A stretch of DNA of 64,000 nt, from assembly GCF_021390545.1 (NCBI RefSeq), contig NZ_JAJUWR010000004.1:181702-245701 (forward strand), read 5' to 3'. This DNA comes from Algoriphagus sp. AGSA1 (GTDB lineage: Bacteria > Bacteroidota > Bacteroidia > Cytophagales > Cyclobacteriaceae). The notes under the pieces are model-generated. The model was not told where the DNA came from, ran no database searches, and saw only the letters and a list, made by a program, of their open reading frames with translations. The position numbers and the translations under genes were made by a program. Shown one piece after another: positions 27,316 to 37,193 of the stretch; the first letter of the stretch is position 1, and each line of letters opens with the position of its first letter.

Positions 27316-29253
27316 TTAGCCTATGACAATCCCAAGCTCTTTATCTATTTCCAGCTGTACTTTTTTAAGTTCAAAATAGATGACCTGAAACTCATGGACC
27401 TGCTCATCGCCAAGCTGCTCTGACTCAGCATTTTTTATTTTATCCTTCGCCTCTTCCATGAGTTTTTGCACCATTTTCCGTTTCAGTCTCAAGATGGATT
27501 TAAATCCGGTCATGGTGAGATCATCTGATTCAGTAGTGATGACAATTTGGTGAGTGTCCGTCCAATGACGGGACACCTCATGCCGTAGGGTGATCAGATC
27601 TATCACTTCTTTCTGCACTTCCTGATCGCCTAGTCCGATAAAATATTCAGCTGTCGGGATTTCACCCTGCAATAAATTGGAGCGGTAAAGGGTAAGTATC
27701 CTGTTATAGATAGGCGTAGTAAACTCCAACTCCTCTGTTTCAGACAACAGATATTGGCAAAGGTGCATTTCTTCATCACTCAGTTTCTGCCAGCCGTAAT
27801 TCACTAAAATCCTGACCATCTCACGTTCCTGGATCTTCAGGATTTCTGAAAAGGAAGTAGCTGTTTCGTCAGGGATAAGCTCATCCATTGCCTGCTCTGC
27901 AAAAAGCTCATCTTGCTGCCTTGAAGAATGCTCCTTTTGCCCTTTCAGCAAAATCTTGTTCAGCTCCGCATGGACGACATCTTCTTCAATCCTCAATAGT
28001 CCCGATGCTTCTTTGGCATACACAGAGCGTATGATGGGATCGGGGATTTTCCCTATACTCTGTACTACCTCCCGGATTACCTCTGCTTTTCGGATGGGGT
28101 TCTTGGAGAATTCCTCCTTGTATAGGCTGATTTTAAAGCCAATGAAATCCCGGCTGTTGCTTTCCAGGTAATCCTGAAATGCCTGAGAACCCACTTTTCT
28201 GGAGTAGCTATCGGGATCTTCCCCATTCGGAAAAACCACAGCTTTCACATTTAGCCCTCCCTCAAGCAAAAGATCTATACCCCGTAGCGACGCCTTGATC
28301 CCTGCCGCGTCTCCGTCATAGAGCACAGTCACTTGATCTGTGAAGCGCTTGATAAGCTTGATTTGCCCCTCCGTAAGAGATGTACCTGAGGAAGCCACCA
28401 CATTTTCGATTCCGGAGAGATGCAGGCTCACCACATCCGTATAGCCTTCTACCAGATAGCAGTTATCCTTTTCGCGGATAGCCTTCTTCGCCTGGTACAT
28501 CCCATAGAGCACATCACTCTTGTGATAAACCGGAGTCTCCGGGGAGTTGATGTATTTGGGTTGGTTCTTCTCCTTGGTAAGTATTCTGGCACCAAATCCG
28601 AGTGGTTTCCCCCCTATGTTGTGGATAGTGAAAACCACCCGGTTTCTGAACCGGTCATAGACACGGGATGCATCACCTTCTTTTTGCAGAATCAGGCCTG
28701 CCTTGAGCAAGATCTCCTCCTTGAAACCTGCCTCGTGTGCAGCTTTAAGCAGATTGTCCCATCCATCCAATGCATATCCCAGATCAAATTTCTCAATGAT
28801 CGCAGGGGTAAATCCACGTTCTTTGAAATAACTAAGCCCTATGGATTTGCCTTCTTCGGATTGCAGGTTCTTCACAAAAAAGTCTCGGGCGAAACTCAAG
28901 GCGATCAATAAACTTTCCCGTTCATTTTGCGCCTCGTCCTGCTCCGGTGTGCGGGAAACATCCTCTTCCACTTCAATGCCGTACCTACCTGCTATGTGCC
29001 TGATAGCCTCTTGGAAGCCGATGCCCTCTATATCCATCACAAACTGTATGGGATCGCCGGCTTTGCCACAGCCAAAACACTTATAGATCTGTTTTGCAGG
29101 GGAAATCGAGAAAGAGGGGGTTTTTTCACCATGGAACGGACAGTTGGCCCAGAGATTTTGGCCTTTCTTTTTCATGGGCAAATAATCGCCGATCACCTCT
29201 TCGATGTCCATGCGTTCTTTGACCTTGTCCGTAGTAAGTTTGCTGATGCCCAT
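27316..29253 (-). CDS. dnaG: DNA primase
   Basis: The replicative primase synthesises RNA primers at the fork. The 645-residue protein has an N-terminal CHC2 zinc finger (CPFHGEKTPSFSISP, then YKCFGCGKAGD). The TOPRIM catalytic core follows (YLVEGYTDVVSLHLSGI; TVLYDGDAAGIKAS), and then a helicase-binding C-terminal region. The start ATG at 29253 lies just after a promoter box. It is followed by ribBA on the same strand. Confidence 0.97.
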   Translation of the reverse strand: MGISKLTTDKVKERMDIEEVIGDYLPMKKKGQNLWANCPFHGEKTPSFSISPAKQIYKCFGCGKAGDPIQFVMDIEGIGFQEAIRHIAGRYGIEVEEDVSRTPEQDEAQNERESLLIALSFARDFFVKNLQSEEGKSIGLSYFKERGFTPAIIEKFDLGYALDGWDNLLKAAHEAGFKEEILLKAGLILQKEGDASRVYDRFRNRVVFTIHNIGGKPLGFGARILTKEKNQPKYINSPETPVYHKSDVLYGMYQAKKAIREKDNCYLVEGYTDVVSLHLSGIENVVASSGTSLTEGQIKLIKRFTDQVTVLYDGDAAGIKASLRGIDLLLEGGLNVKAVVFPNGEDPDSYSRKVGSQAFQDYLESNSRDFIGFKISLYKEEFSKNPIRKAEVIREVVQSIGKIPDPIIRSVYAKEASGLLRIEEDVVHAELNKILLKGQKEHSSRQQDELFAEQAMDELIPDETATSFSEILKIQEREMVRILVNYGWQKLSDEEMHLCQYLLSETEELEFTTPIYNRILTLYRSNLLQGEIPTAEYFIGLGDQEVQKEVIDLITLRHEVSRHWTDTHQIVITTESDDLTMTGFKSILRLKRKMVQKLMEEAKDKIKNAESEQLGDEQVHEFQVIYFELKKVQLEIDKELGIVIG

Positions 29254-29269
29254 AGGTAAATGAATGGGA

Positions 29270-29277
29270 CAAAGTTA
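29270..29277 (-). promoter_or_regulatory. -7 box for dnaG
   Basis: Minus-strand TAACTTTG is an exact TAnnTTTG match 16 nt upstream of the dnaG ATG, implying a very short leader. Confidence 0.45.
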
Positions 29278-29405
29278 ATCGCTGAATCTGTAAAATGAGA
29301 ACTTTCTGGTGATTCTGCCAGTTCACAAGAACAAGACATTTCACTTCGTTCTTTATTTAGAAGGCTTTATGCTCTAAATTGCGCCCAAATTACAACATTT
29401 ACCCC

Positions 29406-30500
29406 ATGCAGTTATCCAAGGAGAACCTCCTGAAAACACTTTCCCGAGTACAAGATCCCGATCTAAAGAAAGATCTGGTGACTCTGGGAATGATACAAAA
29501 AATCGAAATCAACGGAAACAAAGTCAGTTTCAACGTAGTCTTGACTACTCCTGCGTGTCCTCTCAAAGAGGTGATTAAAAACAATTGTCTAGAAGTACTG
29601 GAAGAAGACTTTGGAAGCGATTACGATTGGGATCTGTTCATGACATCCCAGGTCACTACTATACGCGATTCCGCCCCTATTTTGCCTCAGGTGAAAAACA
29701 TCATCGCCATAGCATCCGGCAAAGGTGGTGTAGGCAAGTCCACCACAGCGGTAAACCTGGCCGTATCCCTAGCCAAAACAGGTGCAAAAGTGGGGTTGAT
29801 AGATGCTGATATTTCAGGGCCTTCTATCCCTACCATGTTCAATGTAGAAGCTGAGCAGCCTACCGTAAAAAAAGTGGGGGAGAAAAATATAATCGTGCCC
29901 ATAGAGCAGTATGGGGTAAAGCTGATGTCAATAGGTTTTCTTACACCTGTGGACAGTGCTGTGGTCTGGAGAGGACCTATGGCAAGTTCAGCGCTGAAGC
30001 AGTTTATTTCTGACGTGGAATGGGGAGCGTTGGACTATTTGCTGATCGACTTGCCTCCGGGGACATCGGACATCCATCTTACTATGGTGCAGACGGTGCC
30101 AGTGACAGGCGCGGTGATCGTGACCACCCCTCAGAAGGTAGCCCTAGCTGATGCCAATAAGGGATTATCTATGTTCAGACAGCCCCAAATTAATGTGCCA
30201 ATTTTAGGTGTTATTGAAAATATGGCTTATTTTACACCCGAAGAACTGCCTGAAAACAAGTATTACCTATTCGGCAAAGAAGGAGGGAAAAGATTGGCGG
30301 CAAAATACGACGTGCCATTTCTGGGAGAGATCCCTATCGTACAGAGTATAAGGGAAAGCGGGGATTCCGGCTACCCTGCTGTATTGAAAAACGGAATCAC
30401 CCAAGAGTCTTATATGAATCTTGCAGAAGCTATCGCCAGACAAATCGCCATTAGAAACGCCTCACAAAACAAAACCGAAGTGGTGGAAATTAAAGCTTAA
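29406..30500 (+). CDS. Mrp/ApbC-type iron-sulfur cluster carrier ATPase
   Basis: The 364-residue protein has an N-terminal MIP18/DUF59 domain (LSRVQDPDLKKDLVTLGMI) and a deviant-Walker P-loop ATPase domain (ASGKGGVGKSTTAVNLA; LIDADISGPSIPTMF; DLPPGTSDIHLTM). It carries Fe-S clusters to target apoproteins. The C-terminal CxxC found in many Mrp proteins after ENMAYF is replaced by TPEELP here, which I believe is usual in Bacteroidota. I chose the ATG at 29406; the in-frame TTG at 29379 is less likely. A NifU-type gene follows 4 bp downstream. Confidence 0.95.
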   Translation: MQLSKENLLKTLSRVQDPDLKKDLVTLGMIQKIEINGNKVSFNVVLTTPACPLKEVIKNNCLEVLEEDFGSDYDWDLFMTSQVTTIRDSAPILPQVKNIIAIASGKGGVGKSTTAVNLAVSLAKTGAKVGLIDADISGPSIPTMFNVEAEQPTVKKVGEKNIIVPIEQYGVKLMSIGFLTPVDSAVVWRGPMASSALKQFISDVEWGALDYLLIDLPPGTSDIHLTMVQTVPVTGAVIVTTPQKVALADANKGLSMFRQPQINVPILGVIENMAYFTPEELPENKYYLFGKEGGKRLAAKYDVPFLGEIPIVQSIRESGDSGYPAVLKNGITQESYMNLAEAIARQIAIRNASQNKTEVVEIKA

Positions 30501-30504
30501 CATT

Positions 30505-30753
30505 ATGCAACCAGAACTTAGAGAACAAATAGAATTTGCCTTGGATACAATCCGACCTTATCTGGAAGCAGATGGTGGAAATGTGAGGATCGTGGAACTT
30601 ACTGACGATATGGTACTCAGGTTGGAATTGCTGGGATCCTGTGGTTCATGCCCTATGTCCACTATGACACTTAAAGCCGGGGTAGAAGAAGCAATCAAAC
30701 GTGCCATACCAGAAATCATAAAAGTAGAAGCCGTCAACCTAACTGTAGCCTAA
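30505..30753 (+). CDS. NifU C-terminal domain Fe-S scaffold protein
   Basis: The 82-residue protein is a stand-alone Nfu domain (FALDTIRPYLEADGGNVRIVEL) with the cluster-binding CGSCPMS (CxxC) motif. It assembles or passes on [4Fe-4S] clusters. It begins 4 bp after the Mrp-like gene, so scaffold and carrier are co-expressed. The ATG at 30505 gives the standard Nfu N-terminus. Longer in-frame starts inside mrp are artefacts. Confidence 0.95.
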   Translation: MQPELREQIEFALDTIRPYLEADGGNVRIVELTDDMVLRLELLGSCGSCPMSTMTLKAGVEEAIKRAIPEIIKVEAVNLTVA

Positions 30754-30764
30754 TTCCGATCTGA

Positions 30765-33700
30765 ATGAAAAGAAGGTCACGGTTTTTTGGCAAAGCCAGT
30801 ATGCTCCTTTTTGGAGCCTTTTTTGTTTTTACCATTGGCTTTGCACAACAAACCAAAACCTTCGGTCTGACAAGTAAGCAAACCGCACATCATATCCATG
30901 AGGAAAAATGCGGGCATGGAATAATGGAACAAAAGCTTGAAAAAGAGCTGGGGTTCTTCGGTTCCAAATCTTTTTTTGAAACCTGGATCGACGGCAAAAT
31001 AGAACATAGGGCCAGCCAGCCTCAGATACTTTCCAGAACAGCAGAAGAGCCGGTCCTCATTCCAGTAGTGGTGCATGTGATCCATAACGGGGATCCAGTA
31101 GGTCAAGGTGCCAATGTGCCCTTTTCCCAAATCGAAGAGCAGATAAGGATACTCAATGAGGATTTCCAACGTATGAACGATGATGCCGTGAATACACCTG
31201 CGGAATTTCTTCCTGTTGCGGGTCAACTGAACATTGAATTCGTATTGGCCAAACAGGATATGTCCGGATTGCCGACAAATGGGGTTACTCGAACCCTAGG
31301 CCCCCAAAACTCCTATGACCCCAATACCGATGCGACATTAATAGCACAACAAGTCCAGTGGGATCCTGAGGAATACATGAACCTCTACGTCACAAGTCTT
31401 ACCAGTCCCTACATTGGATATTCTTCTTTCCCTGTTTCTGACTTGCCCGGTCTCTCGGGAGCGACCAACTCGGCTCTAACAGATGGGGTAGTAATCGATT
31501 ACCGGTATTTCGGTACCGGGGGTACTGCCCTAGCGGCATCCAGGGGAAGAACAGCCACACATGAAGTAGGCCATTTCTTCGGATTGAGACATATATGGGG
31601 AGACGGTGGCTGTGGAGTGGATGATTTTGTAGCCGACACTCCTCTCCAAGACAACTCCAACAACTCTTGTAGCAGTAATCCCTCAAGATTCAGCTGCGAC
31701 TCAAACGATATGATCCAAAATTACATGGATTATACTCCCGATGCATGCATGAACCTGTTTACCCAAGGCCAGGTAGAGCGTATGGATGTAGTGCTTGCCA
31801 ATAGTCCCCGAAGAGTCACTCTAATCAATAACAGGGCGACCCGTGAACCTGTTCTTGCTGACAATGACCTCGCGATAGCACGGGTACTCGAACCGGGAAA
31901 TTTCGAATGCGACGCAGTGATCAACCCAAGTATAGAAGTACTGAACGCAGGAAAAAACACACTTACTTCAGGCAGAGTGGAGCTGAGACGCAACGGCACC
32001 CTGCTGGAATCCAAGAGAGTCACGTTCAACCTGGCAACGGGGGAAAGTTTTATTGTGAATTTCAATCAATTCTCATTGCTACCGACGACCAATACGGTGG
32101 AGTTTAGGATCACAGAGACCAATGATGTACCTGACAATGTCAGCGCAAACAATATCCAGACGATCACGCCTATCCTAGAACAGCCTATCAGTTTGCCTTA
32201 TAGCGAATCCCTTAACACCTTCCCTTCACCTTGGTCCATAACCAATCCTGATGAGGCGTTTACCTGGGAAAAGAGAAGTCTTACGATTTCAGGAAACTCT
32301 CAGGATCTGATCTATCTACGCAATTATGAATATGAAGCTCCTGGGCAATTGGACTACTTAATTTCTCCAATCATCAATCTGGCCCAATACCCAAGTGCCC
32401 AACTCGTGTTCGAAATGGCCTATGCTCAATATGACCAGTCAGGGTTTTCGGATAAATTGATTGTGGCGATTTCACAGGACTGCGGAAACACTTTTGATTT
32501 CATCAATGCGCCTTATCAGAAAAGTGAGCAACAGTTGGAAACCAGCCCCGCCACTTTGGATGAGTTTATCCCTACTGACGAAAGCCAGTTCAGGACAGAA
32601 TTGGTCAACCTTGCGGACTATGCTGATTTAGGGTCGATCCGCCTGGCTTTTATAGCGGAAAATGCTTATGGCAACAATATTTATATCAAAAACATCCGGA
32701 TACTTCCAGATGAGGAGTTCAGCTATGGGGTCTCTTTGGACTCACTAGTGTCTCCATCCCCTATTTTTGATGGAACCAATGAAGAGAATATCGTCAGACT
32801 GACCAACACAGGCAATCTTCCTTTCTCTACATTTGTTTATTCCACGAGTGTGAACGATGCACCGGGACAGACATACATTGCAAGTGGAAACACCGTGCAG
32901 CCTGGAGAAAGCTTTGATATAAGCACTCCCAACAATACCAGTTCAGGAAAAAACACCCTTAATTTTGAGGCTTCGGCACCAAATTTCGATCAAAACCAAG
33001 AGATACCAAACCAACTCACGAGGCATGTGATCGAGGATGCCTCCACTATCTCTGTGCCTTGGAGGCAAAACTTCAATAACTCCGGCACATTGATACCATG
33101 GCAGACCATAAATCCAGAATCAGATGATTCGGCATGGTCACTTTCTTCAGTTTCCATAGGAGAAGCCCCCGACAATGTAGTCACCCTCAGCAGCCAATCC
33201 ATCGGTCAGACCTATTGGTTGGGCACACCTGTCTTCGATCTTTCCGTCCGAAGCCAGGCCAGCTTGTTCTTTGATTTGGCTGCGGGCCAGCTTAGTCCTA
33301 CCACTAGCCTGAAAGTGATGGCAAGTACCAATGGTGGCACTGACTATGCCGAAGTATGGAAAGCTACTGGATCCTCGCTCTCCACGGTGGCTACAGGGGA
33401 AGCAAACCCTAACAGTCCGGGAGATTATGTGAGACGCTATGTAAACCTGAGTGATTTTGCAGGGGCAGGAAATGAACGGGGAAGAGTAGCATTTGTAGTA
33501 GAAAACGGCAGTAATACTGACACCCCTATTTATCTGGACAACATAGAGTTATTCCTCAGTGCCAATGAGGAGCCGGTGATCCCTACCGAGGGAATGGCCG
33601 TCCTCTACCCCAATCCGGCCAGGGAGGTATTTAATATCGCCTTCAATCTTCCGGACTTCGAAGATGTAAGCATCCAGATCATTTCAAGTACAGGTGCCTT

Positions 33701-33836
33701 GGTACAGGAAATAGAATATCCTGGCACATTGAACCAGACTTATAGCTTTAGCACCCGGTTATTTTCCAAGGGAGTGTTTATTGTGAAAATCAACAGCAAC
33801 AGCATCAGGGAAACCAGAAGACTCATCATTCATTGA
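30765..33836 (+). CDS. Secreted M43 (pappalysin-like) metalloprotease with a type IX sorting domain
   Basis: The 1023-residue protein starts with a signal peptide (SMLLFGAFFVFTIGFAQ). A catalytic domain follows with the extended zinc motif HEVGHFFGLRH (zinc His at about residues 266, 270 and 276) and a downstream Met-turn (MIQNYMDYTPDACM), typical of M43 cytophagalysins. After it come beta-sandwich modules of the CARDB/MAM-like type. The C-terminal YPNPAREVFNIAF through GVFIVKINSN stretch is a type A T9SS sorting domain. It is probably exported to the cell surface or medium to digest protein. It lies 11 bp after the nfu-type gene. Confidence 0.93.
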   Translation: MKRRSRFFGKASMLLFGAFFVFTIGFAQQTKTFGLTSKQTAHHIHEEKCGHGIMEQKLEKELGFFGSKSFFETWIDGKIEHRASQPQILSRTAEEPVLIPVVVHVIHNGDPVGQGANVPFSQIEEQIRILNEDFQRMNDDAVNTPAEFLPVAGQLNIEFVLAKQDMSGLPTNGVTRTLGPQNSYDPNTDATLIAQQVQWDPEEYMNLYVTSLTSPYIGYSSFPVSDLPGLSGATNSALTDGVVIDYRYFGTGGTALAASRGRTATHEVGHFFGLRHIWGDGGCGVDDFVADTPLQDNSNNSCSSNPSRFSCDSNDMIQNYMDYTPDACMNLFTQGQVERMDVVLANSPRRVTLINNRATREPVLADNDLAIARVLEPGNFECDAVINPSIEVLNAGKNTLTSGRVELRRNGTLLESKRVTFNLATGESFIVNFNQFSLLPTTNTVEFRITETNDVPDNVSANNIQTITPILEQPISLPYSESLNTFPSPWSITNPDEAFTWEKRSLTISGNSQDLIYLRNYEYEAPGQLDYLISPIINLAQYPSAQLVFEMAYAQYDQSGFSDKLIVAISQDCGNTFDFINAPYQKSEQQLETSPATLDEFIPTDESQFRTELVNLADYADLGSIRLAFIAENAYGNNIYIKNIRILPDEEFSYGVSLDSLVSPSPIFDGTNEENIVRLTNTGNLPFSTFVYSTSVNDAPGQTYIASGNTVQPGESFDISTPNNTSSGKNTLNFEASAPNFDQNQEIPNQLTRHVIEDASTISVPWRQNFNNSGTLIPWQTINPESDDSAWSLSSVSIGEAPDNVVTLSSQSIGQTYWLGTPVFDLSVRSQASLFFDLAAGQLSPTTSLKVMASTNGGTDYAEVWKATGSSLSTVATGEANPNSPGDYVRRYVNLSDFAGAGNERGRVAFVVENGSNTDTPIYLDNIELFLSANEEPVIPTEGMAVLYPNPAREVFNIAFNLPDFEDVSIQIISSTGALVQEIEYPGTLNQTYSFSTRLFSKGVFIVKINSNSIRETRRLIIH

Positions 33837-34100
33837 TTTTCTGGGGCCAACCCCTGAGCAATTAAGGGAATAAGCCACTGTAGGTTCTCTATGAAGTGGA
33901 GCCTAGCTGTCTGTTCGTCCAGCGTACTATTTCTTTGTAAGCTTTAGATTAATTGCATAAAAAAGGTCATGAATTACTCTTCGGCTTATTTTTTGCCGAA
34001 GGGATTTATGGTAATAGGATAAGCCTTCGTTGTAAGGATTGATTTTCCCGCTTATCTTTAACTATTCAAAATTTCTTAGGCATTACATCCAACCCTCCTT

Positions 34101-34841
34101 TTGAAAAAGATATTAATCAACCTCCTAGTGATCATTGGAATGTCAGTTTTTCTGGGCTTCCTTTTCTTGAAAGTTTATCTGCCCATGTACACCAACCATG
34201 GAGAATCGGTCTCAGTGCCAGATTTATCTGGATACACCTACGATGAGGGTGTGGAAATCATGGAACGCGCGGGCCTGAAATATGAGGTATCCCTGGACTC
34301 CGGATTCAATACGGATCTAAAGACCTACGCTATATTAAAACAAATTCCGCAAGCCAATGCGCAGGTAAAAACCGGTAAAACCATTTACATCACCTTAAAT
34401 GCCAAGAATCCCCCAATGTTAAAAATGCCAAACTTGGTCAATACGCATTTGAAAAATGTGCAGGAGATATTGGCAAACATGGGACTAGAGAGAGGTGATA
34501 TCGTATATGTGCCCGATATCGCTTCCAATGTAGTGCTGGAGCAAAAGTACCGGGGAGTAAAAATTACTGAAGGATTTGAGGTTCCTAAAGGTGCCCGGAT
34601 AGATCTTGTAGTAGGTGATGGCATGGGAAACCAGATTCTAGAAGTTCCTAATCTAAAAGGAATGGAGGAAGTGGATGCGGAATTCCTTATTTTGGGATCT
34701 AGTCTGAGAGTAGGGAGCAAACACTATGTGGATACAGATTCTGTGGGTGCAGGAAAAATACTGAGACAGTCCCCTTCAGCGAACACAAAAGTGAAAACAG
34801 GTGAGATAGTTGATATTTGGATCGCAAAGGATAATTTTTAA
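34101..34841 (+). CDS. PASTA-domain membrane-anchored protein
   Basis: The 246-residue protein has an N-terminal membrane anchor (KKILINLLVIIGMSVFLGFLFLKVYL) and then three PASTA repeats (VSVPDLSGYTYDEGVEIMERAGLKY; MPNLVNTHLKNVQEILANMGLERG; VPNLKGMEEVDAEFLILGSSL). PASTA modules bind peptidoglycan or muropeptides in kinases and PBPs, but here no kinase or transpeptidase domain is attached. The start is a TTG at 34101, the only start that keeps the whole anchor. The next gene begins 5 bp after its stop. Confidence 0.88.
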   Translation: MKKILINLLVIIGMSVFLGFLFLKVYLPMYTNHGESVSVPDLSGYTYDEGVEIMERAGLKYEVSLDSGFNTDLKTYAILKQIPQANAQVKTGKTIYITLNAKNPPMLKMPNLVNTHLKNVQEILANMGLERGDIVYVPDIASNVVLEQKYRGVKITEGFEVPKGARIDLVVGDGMGNQILEVPNLKGMEEVDAEFLILGSSLRVGSKHYVDTDSVGAGKILRQSPSANTKVKTGEIVDIWIAKDNF

Positions 34842-34846
34842 ACTTG

Positions 34847-36685
34847 ATGTTAAAACCTCTCCATATATTTCAGGTGATTGGGCTATTACTGGCCTTAATC
34901 ATCCCGACTGTGGCTGAGTGTCAACTTGTGGAGCTAGCTCCCATCCAACATCATAAAATCAAGAAGAACGATCTTTCCCCTGGAGAAAATTCAAGAATAT
35001 CCCAGTACAATGAGCTTCCATTCTGGGATGATTTTTCCCAAGGGATAGACACCCTAAGATGGAGCATCAATGGAGCCTCCTATACTGAAACAATAGGGCT
35101 GAATGCCCCATCTCTAGGGATGCTACTTCTCGATGGAGTGGATACCAATGGCAATCCGTATTCCCTCACCCAAACCAACCAAGGCGAGACAGACTTTGTG
35201 ACATCCAAGCCATTTGACCTGAGTGGCTTGACAGCTGCAGACAGCTCAAGCTTGTTTCTCAGTTTTTTCTGGCAAGCTGGAGGTCGGGCTGAGCTTCCTG
35301 ATGAAAATGATCAGTTGACATTGCAGATACTGGATGCCGAGGGCAGCTGGATCACCATTTGGAGACAGCTCGGTGGTGTCAGTCTGGACACAGAAGTATT
35401 TACCCAGGAAATAGTAAAGATCCTACCAGCTTGGCAGCATGCGGATTTCCAGTTTCGCTTTTTTGCCGAAGGCAGACAATCCGGGCCATTCGATAGCTGG
35501 TTGATCGACTATATCTACCTCAATACCGGAAGATCCGGGACTGATCTATCCTATCTTGACAGAAGCCTGACCAGAACAAATGAGTTGAGAATCGGAGATT
35601 ATGGAGCCTATCCCTTTGCACTGCTGGAAGCCGATCAGGAAGGGCTATGGGGCAGGATCAAGAATGAATTCAACAACCTGGAAAACCGGTTCAGGGCAAT
35701 GGAATATTCCATAGTCATCAGGGATTCTTCCACAATGAGCTCTATTCCTATCAACCTCAACACCCCTTTCAACCCAGTTCCGAATGCTTTGGAACGAAGA
35801 ACGTTTGAAAGCAGGGAATTTGAAGAAATCCCCGTGCCCCTGGGCGAAACCCATCTGGAAATCATCTCATCTATCACCTCGGGGGATGGACTGCTATACA
35901 ATATCGTGGCAGGGGACACTGTCTTTTATCCTAGTGTAAATTACGAGCTCAATGATACGGTACGGACTTCATTTCCGCTTATGGATTATTTTGCTTATGA
36001 CAACGGTTCCGCAGATTATGCTGCCGGGATCAATCAGCGATCCGGTCAGTTGGCAGTGAAGTATTCCGCTCCTTCGGCAGTATATATCAAGGGGATTTCG
36101 ATCAATTTCACCAATCCTAAGCAAGCCAATCAAGCTATAGATATCCATGTATGGAAAGACCTGGATCAGGAACCTGTCTTCACCAGTGAGGAACTGATTC
36201 CAGTAAAGGAAGCGGGTCAGGAATTCCTCTATTATTCACTGGATACCAACATCCAGGTGGAAGGGGATTTTTTCATAGGCTTTACCCAATTTACCAATGA
36301 TTTTCTGCACGTGGGACTGGATAAGGTAAATGATAGCGGAGATAAGCTTTTCTACAACGTAGTAGGTGCCTGGGCTCAAAATGAAGAGGTAAAGGGTTCT
36401 CTGATGATCAGGCCCCACATCAGCCTGGAGGCACCTTTTGAAGAGATCTCCGTCCCTGAGGAAGAAATAAGGATTTACCCAAATCCGGTAGAGACCCAGC
36501 TCAACTTAGAGGGGGCTTTCAATGAAGTCAGGGTCTTTGATACGTTCGGTAGAGAGATTTTTCTTGAGCGTCAACGCTCTTCCAAAGGAGAAATCATTAA
36601 TTTTAGTGGGCAACGTCCGGGCATATATGTGTTAAACATGACCACCGAAGAAGGTGTACAATCGTATAGAGTACTAGTTAAATAA
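34847..36685 (+). CDS. Secreted protein with a type IX sorting domain, function unknown
   Basis: The 612-residue protein has a signal peptide (HIFQVIGLLLALIIPTVAECQ) and large beta-rich domains. A segment reading NELPFWDDFSQGIDTLRWSING resembles the start of MAM/LamG-like jellyroll modules in T9SS cargo. The C-terminal IRIYPNPVETQLNLEG through GQRPGIYVLNM stretch is a type A sorting domain. No catalytic motif is recognised. It lies between the PASTA gene and a rhodanese gene with 5-bp gaps, so all three look co-transcribed. The ATG at 34847 is used rather than the TTG at 34844. Confidence 0.85.
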   Translation: MLKPLHIFQVIGLLLALIIPTVAECQLVELAPIQHHKIKKNDLSPGENSRISQYNELPFWDDFSQGIDTLRWSINGASYTETIGLNAPSLGMLLLDGVDTNGNPYSLTQTNQGETDFVTSKPFDLSGLTAADSSSLFLSFFWQAGGRAELPDENDQLTLQILDAEGSWITIWRQLGGVSLDTEVFTQEIVKILPAWQHADFQFRFFAEGRQSGPFDSWLIDYIYLNTGRSGTDLSYLDRSLTRTNELRIGDYGAYPFALLEADQEGLWGRIKNEFNNLENRFRAMEYSIVIRDSSTMSSIPINLNTPFNPVPNALERRTFESREFEEIPVPLGETHLEIISSITSGDGLLYNIVAGDTVFYPSVNYELNDTVRTSFPLMDYFAYDNGSADYAAGINQRSGQLAVKYSAPSAVYIKGISINFTNPKQANQAIDIHVWKDLDQEPVFTSEELIPVKEAGQEFLYYSLDTNIQVEGDFFIGFTQFTNDFLHVGLDKVNDSGDKLFYNVVGAWAQNEEVKGSLMIRPHISLEAPFEEISVPEEEIRIYPNPVETQLNLEGAFNEVRVFDTFGREIFLERQRSSKGEIINFSGQRPGIYVLNMTTEEGVQSYRVLVK

Positions 36686-36689
36686 TAAT

Positions 36690-36986
36690 ATGGAAGACAT
36701 AACCGTAGAAGACCTGAAATCCAGATTGGATAAGAATGAGAAATTCGTGTTTCTAGATGTTCGTGAAGAATGGGAATACGAAGACGACAACCTGGGAGCT
36801 AAGAATATCCCTTTGGCAGACTTGCCATCAAGACTGGGAGAACTGGAAAGCTATAAAGACAGTGAAATCGTAGTACACTGCCGCTCCGGTGCCAGAAGTA
36901 TGAATGCGAAGAAGTTTTTGGAATCCAAAGGCTTTACCAAAGTCCGTAATACAACAGGCGGAATCTTAGCTTACAGGAATTTGTAA
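36690..36986 (+). CDS. Single-domain rhodanese
   Basis: The 98-residue cytosolic protein shows FLDVREEWEYE near the start and an active-site loop VHCRSGARS with the catalytic Cys at about residue 64. Single-domain rhodaneses carry a persulfide and transfer sulfur. It is the last gene in a run behind the PASTA and sorting-domain genes. A strong hairpin follows. Confidence 0.93.
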   Translation: MEDITVEDLKSRLDKNEKFVFLDVREEWEYEDDNLGAKNIPLADLPSRLGELESYKDSEIVVHCRSGARSMNAKKFLESKGFTKVRNTTGGILAYRNL

Positions 36987-37057
36987 AAAAGAGTCCTGGA
37001 TTTTCATATCATCCCGCGCCGACAGGCTGAATGTACGAGGCTTTGGGCTTTCAGAAA

Positions 37058-37092
37058 GGGGCAGGAATTGGGCAAAACCGAATTCCTGCCCC
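37058..37092. terminator. Strong hairpin between convergent genes
   Basis: GGGGCAGGAATT (37058-37069) pairs perfectly with AATTCCTGCCCC (37081-37092) around an 11-nt loop. It lies between the rhodanese gene and the convergent M50 protease gene and probably ends both transcripts, although a T tract is lacking. Confidence 0.6.
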
Positions 37093-37193
37093 TATTGCAT
37101 ATCAATTGACAATCCCGGGAGGTTTAGCAAGTGGAGACCATTTCCACCCGCTTACTGACCTATCTTTTTTGGTTGGTTTTTAGAGCTGCTTCT

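Noticed and set aside
33978..34001. CTTCGGC / GCCGAAG hairpin between the M43 protease and PASTA genes
   Set aside because: It has a 7-bp stem with a T-rich loop but no T tract after it. It might be a terminator but is too weak to list.
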